This document shows, piece by piece, positions 7,545 to 13,181 of a DNA stretch of 13,181 nucleotides. Location of the stretch: contig JBBSIG010000056.1 in assembly GCA_038232215.1 (NCBI GenBank), positions 1 through 13,181 of the forward strand, in the 5' to 3' direction. Every line of letters begins with the position of its first letter. The stretch's first letter is position 1. Under the pieces are notes generated by a model, which did no database searches, was not told the DNA's origin, and saw only the letters and a program-made list of their open reading frames with translations. The position numbers were made by a program, and so were the translations under genes. This DNA is from JBBSIG01 sp038232215. GTDB taxonomy: Bacteria; Actinomycetota; Thermoleophilia; Gaiellales; Gaiellaceae.

Positions 7545-8513
7545 CTAGGAGACGGCGAGGACGAGCTTGCCGAACTGCTCGCCCGCGCGCATCCGCTCGT
7601 GCGCCGCGTTCGCCTCCGCGAGCGGCCTGACGCTGTCGATCACCGGCGACCAGCGGCTGCCGTCGATCACGCGCAGGAGAGCGGCGAAGTCGCGCGGGCT
7701 TCCCATCGTCGTGCCGAGGAGCGAGAGCTGGTCGAGGTAGAACGGCCGCACGTCCAGCTCGACCTCCGTTCCGCCGGTGCCACCGAAGACGACGCAGCGT
7801 CCGCCCTTGCGCAGGCACGAGAGCGACTGCCGCCACGTCGAGCCGACGGAGTCGACGACGACGTCGACGCCCCGTCCGCCGGTCAGTCCGCGCACCTCCT
7901 CGGCCCAGTCCCCCGCCGTGTAATCGACGCCGGCGTCGGCTCCGAGCTCGCGGGCCCGCGCGAGCTTCTCGGCGCTCGCCGAGGAGACGAGGACGCGCGC
8001 GCCCGCCTGCGCGGCGAGCGAGACCGCGAATGTCGACACGCCGCTGCCCGCGCCGAGCACCAGCACCGTCTCGCCCTCGCGGAGCCGCGCCCGCGTGAAG
8101 AGCGCGCGGTAGGCCGTGAGCGCGGCGAGCGGGAACGCCGCCGCCTCCTCCCACGACAAGCGTTGCGGCCGCCGGAAGACGTTCTCCGCGGGCCCCTTGA
8201 CGAGCTCGGCGTCCGTCCCGTCGTCCGGGCCGCCGAGGATGCGGAAGCCGTCTCCGGGCGCCTCCTCGCCCTGACCCCACGCGAGTGACGGGAGGATCAC
8301 GACCTCCTCTCCGGTGTCCCGGCGCACGCCGGCGCCGTCCGACCCCGGCACGAGGGGGAGGGGAAACGGGTAGACGCCCGCGCGCACCAGCAGGTCGCGG
8401 CGATTGACCGCGGCGGCACGCAGCTCGACGACGACCTCGCCCGGGCCCGCCACCGGGTCCGGGGCGCTCTCGTAGGCGAGCCGGCCGCCCTCGTGGACCC
8501 GCGCGGCCTCCAC
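7545..8513 (-). CDS. Zinc-independent MDR family oxidoreductase (quinone-oxidoreductase-like)
   Basis: Medium-chain dehydrogenase/reductase of 322 residues, probably NADPH-dependent and cytoplasmic. The GroES-like N-terminal domain includes AAAVNRRDLLVRAGVYP and VPGSDGAG. The zinc-site GHE motif of classic alcohol dehydrogenases is absent, which favours the quinone oxidoreductase or enoyl-reductase branch. The Rossmann domain begins at LVLGAGSGVSTFAV (GAGSGV, 154-159), followed by LGADAGVDYT and GRGVDVVVDSVGS, typical of the family. The GTG at 8513 begins the conserved region; upstream bases give only a weak GGCGG. It lies 14 bases after the cupin gene and is the last gene of the block-3 operon. 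Substrate unknown; it may reduce an enone or quinone intermediate. Confidence 0.85.
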   Translation of the reverse strand: MEAARVHEGGRLAYESAPDPVAGPGEVVVELRAAAVNRRDLLVRAGVYPFPLPLVPGSDGAGVRRDTGEEVVILPSLAWGQGEEAPGDGFRILGGPDDGTDAELVKGPAENVFRRPQRLSWEEAAAFPLAALTAYRALFTRARLREGETVLVLGAGSGVSTFAVSLAAQAGARVLVSSASAEKLARARELGADAGVDYTAGDWAEEVRGLTGGRGVDVVVDSVGSTWRQSLSCLRKGGRCVVFGGTGGTEVELDVRPFYLDQLSLLGTTMGSPRDFAALLRVIDGSRWSPVIDSVRPLAEANAAHERMRAGEQFGKLVLAVS

Positions 8514-8527
8514 TTACCGCCGCCCGC

Positions 8528-8929
8528 TCACGCGCGCAGCGAGCTCCACGGCTCCTCGCCCGCCATCTCGACGCTCTCGTAGCCGCCCTCCCCGACCGAC
8601 GGCCCGAGCATGACGGTGAGCTCCGCCGTCTCCTCGCCGGGGTTGAACGACGCGTGCACCACGTCGGCGGGGATGAACACGGCCTCGCCGGGCCCGAGCT
8701 CCCGGCTGTCGCGCTCGAGCCACTGCTCGATCCGCCCGGAGCGGACGACGATGACCTCCTCCTGCTGCGGGTGCTTGTGGAAGTCGTGCCCGAAGCCCGG
8801 CTCGAGCGTCACCGCCATCACGGTCAACTGCTCCGCACCGGTCGCGGACGGCCGGCTGATCCAGCCGATCCCGCCCCAGTCGAGCCGCTCCTGCTCGATC
8901 TCGCTCGTGGTGACGAACGTCCCGCTCAT
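8528..8929 (-). CDS. Single-domain cupin protein
   Basis: A 133-residue cupin of the small barrel type. Motif 1 runs from G45 through H51, H53, E57/E58 to G65 (GFGHDFHKHPQQEEVIVVRSG), and motif 2 from G81 through P87 to H92 (GPGEAVFIPADVVHASFN). H51, H53, E57 or E58, and H92 can form the usual metal site. Such cupins serve as isomerases, dioxygenases or sugar-binding proteins, and nothing here decides between them. A strong GGGAGGAG lies just before the ATG at 8929, inside the end of the preceding gene, and the start overlaps that gene's stop as ATGA. The gene is fully within the Tm-1-like operon and is followed 14 bases on by the MDR gene. Confidence 0.85.
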   Translation of the reverse strand: MSGTFVTTSEIEQERLDWGGIGWISRPSATGAEQLTVMAVTLEPGFGHDFHKHPQQEEVIVVRSGRIEQWLERDSRELGPGEAVFIPADVVHASFNPGEETAELTVMLGPSVGEGGYESVEMAGEEPWSSLRA

Positions 8930-9777
8930 GCGCTCCTCCCTCTGTCGGCGCCGCCGTCCACGGAGATGGACTTGAAGCGGCGCATGTTCTCGGTCATCGC
9001 GATCTCGGTGGGCAGGCGCTCCATGCTCGACGCCCCGAAGAAGCCGACGACGCCGTGTGTACGTGCGAGCACGTAGGCGGCGTCGTCCGGCTCGGCGATC
9101 GGCCCGCCGTGGCAGAGGACGATCACCTCCTCGCTGACCTCCTTCGCGGCGTCGTGCAGCGCCTGCACCCGCTCCACCGCCTCGTCGAGCGAGATCGCCG
9201 TGCGGGCGCCGATCGTCCCGGACGTCGTCAGGCCCATGTGCGGGACGAGCACGTCGGCGCCCGCCTCGGCCATCGCGCGCGCCTCGTCCTCGGTGAACAC
9301 GTAGGGGGCGGTCAGGAGGTCGAGCTTCCGCGCCTGCCGGATCAGCTCGACCTCGAGGTCGTAGCCCATCCCCGTCTCCTCGAGACCGACGCGGATGGTC
9401 CCGTCGAAGAGCCCGACGGTGGGGAAGTTCTGGACGCCGCTGAAGCCGAGCTCCTTGAGCTGGCGCAGGAAGACTTGCATCACGCGGAACGGGTCGGTAC
9501 CGCAGACTCCGGCGAGCACGGGCGTCTCGCGGACGACCGGCAGCACCTCCGCGGCCATCTCGACGACGATCGCGTTCGCGTCGCCGTACGGCATCAGGCC
9601 GGCGAGCGAGCCGCGCCCCGCCATCCGGTAGCGACCGGAGTTGTAGATGATGATCAGGTCGCCGCCGCCGGCCTCGGCGAACTTCGCGGACAGGCCGGTT
9701 CCCGCGCCCGCGCCGATGATCGGCCGCCCGGCCTCGATCTGGGCGCGCAGCCGTGCGAGCGCCTCGACACGTGTCAC
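8926..9777 (-). CDS. PEP-hydrolase-like TIM-barrel protein (C-terminal Tm-1-type domain)
   Basis: The 283-residue protein belongs to the PEP hydrolase / PEP mutase-like TIM-barrel family (PF09370 by recollection), the domain found at the C-terminus of the tomato virus-resistance protein Tm-1. Conserved stretches are IIGAGAGTGLSAKFAEAGG, DLIIIYNSGRYRMAGRGSLA, GLMPYGDANAIVVEMA, PVLAGVCGTDPF, GFSGVQNFPTVGLFDG, MGLTTSGTIGA, LCHGGPIAEPDD and VGFFGASSMERLP. The true reaction of bacterial members is not settled; hydrolysis or rearrangement of a phosphoenolpyruvate-like acid is inference. The GTG at 9777 overlaps the Tm-1-like stop as GTGA and follows a GGGAG about ten bases upstream. The stop overlaps the cupin start. 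The separate pair with the preceding gene mirrors the fusion in plants and fungi. Confidence 0.82.
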   Translation of the reverse strand: MTRVEALARLRAQIEAGRPIIGAGAGTGLSAKFAEAGGGDLIIIYNSGRYRMAGRGSLAGLMPYGDANAIVVEMAAEVLPVVRETPVLAGVCGTDPFRVMQVFLRQLKELGFSGVQNFPTVGLFDGTIRVGLEETGMGYDLEVELIRQARKLDLLTAPYVFTEDEARAMAEAGADVLVPHMGLTTSGTIGARTAISLDEAVERVQALHDAAKEVSEEVIVLCHGGPIAEPDDAAYVLARTHGVVGFFGASSMERLPTEIAMTENMRRFKSISVDGGADRGRSA

Positions 9778-11030
9778 GGTCGCGTCTCTCCCTTGGGCGG
9801 CGCTCCCTGGACGAGCTCGTGCAGCCGGTCAGCCATCGCGAGCGCGAAGCCCTCGTCGTTGACGTCGGTGTCGAGCTCGTGCACCTCGACGTGGGAGCCG
9901 AGGTGCTCGCGCAGCGCGTCGAGCAGGGCTCGATCGGCCTCCGGGTCGTGGAAGACCTGGCCCGCCACCGCGATCGCCGACACGCCGCGGAGCGGGACGA
10001 AGAGCACCGTCGGACCCGTGGCGCGGCTGAGCTTCTCGCCGATCAGGCGGCCGAGCTCCGCGTTCTCCTCCGGCGTCGTCCGCATGAGCGTAATGGTCGG
10101 GTTGTGGACGTAGAGATTCCGGTCGCGGAAGCGCTCGGGCACGGACTCCAACGGCCCGAAGTTGACCATGTCGAGCGCGCCGAGCGAGACGACCTGGGGG
10201 ATGCCGAGCTCCCCGGCGGCCTCGAGCCGGGCCGGCCCGGCCGAGAGGACGCCGCCGCCGACCTCGTCGGCGAGCTCGGTCGTCGTCAGGTCGAAGGAGC
10301 CGGCGATGAAGCCCCCGCGCATAAGCGCTTCGAACGACTGCCCGCCCGTGCCGGTCGCATGGAAGACGAGCACCTCGTAGCCGAGCTCCTCGAGCCGCTC
10401 GCGGGCGCGGGTGACGGCAGGGGTGGTGACGCCGAACATCGTCGCGCCGATCAGCGGGCGCCCGCCTGTGGTGGACTCGGGCACCTCCGCCTTCGCCATC
10501 CCTGCGATCGCGCCGGCCGCGTTCGTCAGGATCCGCGCCGAGATCGAGTTGATCCCCGAGATGTCGACGACCGAGTACATCATCGTGACGTCGACCGCTC
10601 CGACGTAGGGCCGCGTGTCGCCGGAGGCGACGGTCGAGACCATCAGCTTGGGAACCCCGACGGGCAGCTCGCGCATCGCATGGGTGACGAGCGAGGACCC
10701 GCCCGAGCCGCCGAGCCCGAGGATCCCGTCGAGGCGCCCCTCGGCGTGCAGGCGCCCGACGATCTCCGCGGCGCCCCGCGCCATCGTCTCCACGGCGGCG
10801 CCCCGGTCCCCGGCGGCCGCCAGCTCCGCGACGTCCGCGCCGGCCGCGCGGGCGACCTCCTCGCGGGAGACGTCCGGCTGCACGAGCGGCTCGCCGAGCA
10901 CGCCGGCGTCGACGAGCACGACCTCGACGCCGTGCTCGCGCACGCGGTCGCGCAGATAGGCGTACTCGTTGCCCTTCGTGTCGAGCGTGCCAACGAGAAC
11001 CACGGTCTTGCCGGTCGCGGCTTCCACCAC
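9774..11030 (-). CDS. Tm-1-like ATP-binding domain protein (UPF0261)
   Basis: A 418-residue protein of the UPF0261 family, homologous to the N-terminal, ATP-binding part of tomato Tm-1. The opening VVLVGTLDTKGNEYAYLRD (about 10-28) is diagnostic. GLGGSGGSS at 105-113 is the likely phosphate-binding glycine loop. PKLMVSTVASGDTRPYVG, VVDISGINSISARILTNAAG and LIGATMFGVTTPAVTRARE follow, then FHATGTGGQSFEALMRGG and NLYVHNPTITLMRTTPEENA. Its cellular reaction is unknown; in Tm-1 this domain binds the viral replication protein. The start is the GTG at 11030 or the next codon, also GTG; a stop lies immediately upstream in frame. It overlaps the next gene by four bases. The palindromic element directly precedes its start. 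Confidence 0.87.
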   Translation of the reverse strand: MVEAATGKTVVLVGTLDTKGNEYAYLRDRVREHGVEVVLVDAGVLGEPLVQPDVSREEVARAAGADVAELAAAGDRGAAVETMARGAAEIVGRLHAEGRLDGILGLGGSGGSSLVTHAMRELPVGVPKLMVSTVASGDTRPYVGAVDVTMMYSVVDISGINSISARILTNAAGAIAGMAKAEVPESTTGGRPLIGATMFGVTTPAVTRARERLEELGYEVLVFHATGTGGQSFEALMRGGFIAGSFDLTTTELADEVGGGVLSAGPARLEAAGELGIPQVVSLGALDMVNFGPLESVPERFRDRNLYVHNPTITLMRTTPEENAELGRLIGEKLSRATGPTVLFVPLRGVSAIAVAGQVFHDPEADRALLDALREHLGSHVEVHELDTDVNDEGFALAMADRLHELVQGAPPKGETRP

Positions 11031-11198
11031 CTAGATGGTTGCTTCCAAATTCGGGTGCCGCCCGGGGACGTCCCGGGCCAAGCCGGGCGCCGAGATCGCT
11101 CGCGGCGCAGGCCTGTAGGCCTGGGCAAGAGGGAGCTCGACGATCCGGCGCCGTGCCGGGGGCGTCAGCCGGCGCCGCTCGAATTTGTAAGCAATCAT
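11031..11198 (-). CDS. Possible 55-residue small protein filling the palindrome (unrecognised)
   Basis: On the minus strand an ATG follows the livF stop directly (TAGATG), and the frame runs 55 codons to a TAG at 11031-11033, directly before the GTG of the Tm-1-like gene. The product begins MIAYKFERRRLTPPARRR, is rich in arginine and proline, and ends HPNLEATI. I recognise no family, signal peptide or membrane helix. Eleven of 55 codons end in A or T, apparently more than in the neighbouring genes. Because the same DNA is a long inverted repeat whose end yields both the ATG and the stop, the frame may be a coincidence of the palindrome. No Shine-Dalgarno is evident. Confidence 0.2.
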   Translation of the reverse strand: MIAYKFERRRLTPPARRRIVELPLAQAYRPAPRAISAPGLARDVPGRHPNLEATI

Positions 11199-11202
11199 CT
11201 AG
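11031..11202. repeat. 172-base imperfect palindrome with CTAG ends (MITE-like or structured RNA)
   Basis: The interval begins CTAGATG, TTGCTT, CAAATTCG and ends with the reverse complement of nearly the same blocks; 21 of the outer 23 positions are complementary. Pairing continues inward: of the first 48 positions (11031-11078 against 11155-11202) about 42 pair on the plus strand, four as G-U. A hairpin CAGGCC-TGTA-GGCCTG (11108-11123) sits at the centre. The outer arms are notably AT-rich for this window. Both ends carry CTAG, which may be a 4-base target duplication. The element spans exactly from the livF stop codon to the base before the Tm-1-like GTG. No transposase is present. Whether it is mobile or functional is unknown. 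Confidence 0.7.
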
Positions 11203-11936
11203 TGCTCCGCCAGGGGCTCGACGCCGAGGTAGCGGCGCTGCGCCTCCGGATCGCTCGCGAGTCGCGCGGCGGTCGTCTCGGCCGCGATCCGGCCGGCCAC
11301 CATCACGAGCTGGCGCTCGGCGAGCGCGGTCGCGACACCGAGGTTCTGCTCGATCAGCAGGATCGTCAGGCCCTCCTGCTCGAGCCGCCGGAACGTCTCG
11401 ACGAGCTGCTCGATGATCGCTGGGGCGAGTCCCTCGGAGGGCTCGTCCATGATCAGGATGCGCGGGTTCGTCAGCAGCGCGCGCCCGATCGCGAGCATCT
11501 GCTGCTCGCCGCCGGACAGCTGCGCGCCGCCGTTCCGCTTTCGCTCGGCGAGCCGTGGGAAGAGCTCGTAGACGCGATCGACGGTCCAGCGCTCGCTGCC
11601 CCCGTCTCGGCGCCGGAGCATGCGCAGATGCTCGTCCACGCTGAGCGAGGAGAAGAGGCGGCGGCCCTGCGGCACGTAGCCGACGCCGAGCTGCGCGATA
11701 CCGTACGACGGCTTGCCGAGCAGCTCCGTCCCGTCGAAGCGGATCGAGCCGCTCGCCTGCGGCGGCGCGATGCCCATGATCGCGTTGCAGAGCGTCGTCT
11801 TGCCCATGCCGTTCCGGCCGACGATGGCGACCGACTCCCGACCGATCTCGAACGAGACGTCCTCGAGCGCCTGCGCTCGGCCGTAGAACGCGTTCAGCCC
11901 CTCGACCACGAAGAGCCGACCGGAGGTCTCAGACAT
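11199..11936 (-). CDS. livF: Branched-chain amino acid type ABC transporter ATP-binding protein LivF
   Basis: The second ATPase of a high-affinity LivFGHM-type importer on the inner face of the membrane. The 245 residues carry Walker A GRNGMGKT (40-47), signature LSGGE (140-144), Walker B ILIMDE (160-165), and SEGLAP after it. GLNAFYGRAQAL before Walker A and VPQGRRLFSSLSVDEHL are typical LivF features, and ILLIEQNL replaces the H-loop histidine by glutamine as is common in LivF. The ATG at 11936 overlaps the livG stop by eight bases, so translation is coupled. Its stop codon TAG lies in the end of the palindromic element. The substrate may be any amino acid, urea or organic acid; the name reflects the family. 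Confidence 0.9.
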   Translation of the reverse strand: MSETSGRLFVVEGLNAFYGRAQALEDVSFEIGRESVAIVGRNGMGKTTLCNAIMGIAPPQASGSIRFDGTELLGKPSYGIAQLGVGYVPQGRRLFSSLSVDEHLRMLRRRDGGSERWTVDRVYELFPRLAERKRNGGAQLSGGEQQMLAIGRALLTNPRILIMDEPSEGLAPAIIEQLVETFRRLEQEGLTILLIEQNLGVATALAERQLVMVAGRIAAETTAARLASDPEAQRRYLGVEPLAEH

Positions 11937-12714
11937 CGTCGTGGTGGCCGCGGCCGAGGTAGAGGTCGTGGACGAGCTCGTTCGCCCGGATCTCCGCTGG
12001 GGTTCCCTCCACGATCACGCGGCCGTCGTGCATCATGGTCACGCTCTCCGCGACCCGGAGCGCGACGTCCATGTCGTGCTCGATCAGGATCAGCGTGATC
12101 GCGGGATCGAGCTGGAGTAGGAGCTCCGTCAGGGCGACGCGCTCGCCGCGCGAGAGTCCCGAGGCCGGCTCGTCGAGCATCATCAGCTTCGGCTCCGAGG
12201 CGCGCGCCATGCCCACCTCGAGCTGGCGCTGCTCGCCGTGCGAGAGCGAGCCGACGAGCGGGCGGAGCTTGCCACCGAGGCCGACGCTCTCAGCCAGCGA
12301 GCGTGCCCGGTCGCGCAGCTCGCGGTCCCGGCGACCGTGGAGAACCGGGCGCAGGTGCCCGCCCCGGACGCCGAGAACCGCGAGGTAGAGGTTGTCCTCG
12401 ACGCTCAGGCCGAGGAAGAGGCGAGACTTCTGGTACGTGCGGCCCATCCCGAGCTTCGCCCGCAGCCGCGGGGGCAGCGGCGAGACGTCCCGGCCCAGGA
12501 ATTCGATCGTGCCCGAGGTGGGCGGGAAGTCGCCCGAGATGACGTTGAACAGCGTCGTCTTGCCGGCCCCGTTCGGTCCGAGGATGGCTCGGCGCTCGCC
12601 GTGCGCGACCTCGAGGTCGACGTCGCGCACGGCATGAAGGCCGCCGAAGCGCCGGCCGACCCCCCGCAGGCGGAGGATCGGCTCGGCGCTCTCGGTGGAC
12701 GCGGCCGCGTGCAA
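11929..12714 (-). CDS. livG: Branched-chain amino acid type ABC transporter ATP-binding protein LivG
   Basis: First ATPase of the LivFGHM-type importer. Taking the TTG at 12714 as start gives 261 residues, close to the family's roughly 255. Walker A GPNGAGKT is at 46-53, TYQKSRLFLGLSVEDNL follows, the signature LSHGE is at 157-161, Walker B LMMLDE at 177-182, and the H-loop histidine at 213 (IEHDMDVAL). The conserved domain starts only at ILRLRGVGRRFGGLHAV, so the longer upstream frame, which would run inside the substrate-binding protein gene, is rejected. The gap to that gene's stop is eight bases, and no strong Shine-Dalgarno is visible. TTG is the best start by position but is not proved. 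Confidence 0.88.
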   Translation of the reverse strand: MHAAASTESAEPILRLRGVGRRFGGLHAVRDVDLEVAHGERRAILGPNGAGKTTLFNVISGDFPPTSGTIEFLGRDVSPLPPRLRAKLGMGRTYQKSRLFLGLSVEDNLYLAVLGVRGGHLRPVLHGRRDRELRDRARSLAESVGLGGKLRPLVGSLSHGEQRQLEVGMARASEPKLMMLDEPASGLSRGERVALTELLLQLDPAITLILIEHDMDVALRVAESVTMMHDGRVIVEGTPAEIRANELVHDLYLGRGHHDDV

Positions 12715-12722
12715 GCGGTGAC

Positions 12723-13181
12723 CTAGCCGGTGACCTTCACCGGCTGAGCGTGACCGATCCACGGAAGCTGCCGCTTCTCGCACTTCGGGAAGTTCCGCCC
12801 CGGAGGCGGTGTCCGCTCGTCGAACGTGCCGCCGAAGGTCTGCGTGACCCGCGGAATCCGGGCGACGGTCTTGATCGCCAGCTTGCCGCCCTTCTGGTAC
12901 AGCTGCTGGTAGTAGACGTCCGTGACCGCCTGGCGGTTCCGATCCAGCGTGATCAGGCCGTAGGGAGCCCGGAGGGCCGTCCTCGAGAGCCGCGCCTGGA
13001 GCTTCTTCTGGCCGCCCGAGAGGTCGCCCTTGACCTGCTGCAGGGCCTTGATCAGCCCCCACGTGTTGACGTAGTAGCCGTAGGTGAAGGTGCTAGCCGC
13101 CTGGGGTGCGGCGGCGCCGAACGGCGGGATCGTCTTGAACCACTTGCCGATGATGTTGTTCGCGTAGTTCTTCGCCGCCGG
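12723..13181 (-). CDS. ABC transporter substrate-binding protein, C-terminal part (LivK-type)
   Basis: The 152 visible residues are the C-terminal part of a type I periplasmic binding protein; the N-terminus with any lipoprotein signal lies beyond the window edge at 13181. Family features are YGYYVNTWGLIKALQQ, LQARLSRTALRAPYGLITLD, RNRQAVTDVYYQQLYQKGG and a basic tail ending RQLPWIGHAQPVKVTG. It would capture the ligand outside the membrane for the LivGF importer. livG follows after eight bases with no permease gene between, so livH and livM must be upstream or elsewhere. A hairpin covers its last codons. Ligand not deducible; the family handles amino acids, amides and aromatic or organic acids. 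Confidence 0.82.
   Translation of the reverse strand, partial: PAAKNYANNIIGKWFKTIPPFGAAAPQAASTFTYGYYVNTWGLIKALQQVKGDLSGGQKKLQARLSRTALRAPYGLITLDRNRQAVTDVYYQQLYQKGGKLAIKTVARIPRVTQTFGGTFDERTPPPGRNFPKCEKRQLPWIGHAQPVKVTG
12725..12745 (-). promoter_or_regulatory. Stem-loop at the end of the binding-protein gene, before livG
   Basis: AGCCGGTGA (12725-12733) and TCACCGGCT (12737-12745) form a perfect 9-base inverted repeat with a 3-base loop, covering the last codons and the first base of the stop of the binding-protein gene. No T run follows. Such intercistronic hairpins in transporter operons usually protect the binding-protein mRNA or reduce downstream expression, which is inference here. A further GGTCACCG copy follows before the livG start. 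Confidence 0.45.

Noticed and set aside
9753..12098. A 781-codon plus-strand open frame
   Set aside because: It is antisense to the Tm-1-like and livF genes, runs through the palindromic element, and contains no recognisable domain; it reflects GC-driven lack of stops.
12715..12745. Riboswitch or operator based on repeated GGTCACC units before livG
   Set aside because: Only two nearby copies exist and one is part of the stem-loop; no known aptamer layout is visible.
12715..13062. Upstream extension of livG into the binding-protein gene
   Set aside because: The residues do not match LivG, whose conserved domain starts near ILRLRGV. The binding-protein frame on the same strand is clearly coding up to its stop at 12723.

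Overview
The window is very GC-rich, almost wall-to-wall coding, and uses many GTG starts with 1-8 base gene overlaps. No rRNA, tRNA, CRISPR array, integrase or transposase gene is visible. Protein styles (glcDEF, a U32-like protein beside sugar isomerase and Gfo/Idh genes, and Tm-1-like plus PEP-hydrolase-like genes) point to a high-GC soil actinobacterium, perhaps of the Thermoleophilia/Solirubrobacterales type. That placement is inference and not tested.

Layout. (1) Positions 1-2336, minus strand: a sugar-type operon reading U32-like TIM-barrel protein, xylose-isomerase-like sugar epimerase, then a Gfo/Idh/MocA dehydrogenase that runs off the left edge and carries an apparent +1 frameshift near 221-228. 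(2) Positions 2376-7472, plus strand: a glycolate/glyoxylate operon, glcD-glcE-glcF followed by malate synthase A (aceB), joined by overlaps of 4, 1 and 4 bases. It is divergent from block 1 across a 39-base spacer. (3) Positions 7545-13181, minus strand, convergent with block 2: the C-terminus of an ABC-transporter substrate-binding protein, livG, livF, a palindromic 172-base element, a Tm-1-like (UPF0261) protein, a PEP-hydrolase-like TIM-barrel protein, a cupin and a zinc-independent MDR oxidoreductase.

How the genes fit together. GlcDEF oxidises glycolate to glyoxylate, and malate synthase condenses glyoxylate with acetyl-CoA to malate, so block 2 is a self-contained glycolate-assimilation route. 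Block 1 resembles polyol or sugar catabolism (dehydrogenase plus isomerase). Block 3 combines an uptake system for an amino acid or similar small molecule with four soluble genes that look catabolic; its substrate cannot be read from the sequence.

The most unusual items are the imperfect palindrome at 11031-11202, which lies exactly between the livF stop and the Tm-1-like start, and the operon pairing as two separate genes the two domains that are fused in the plant virus-resistance protein Tm-1.
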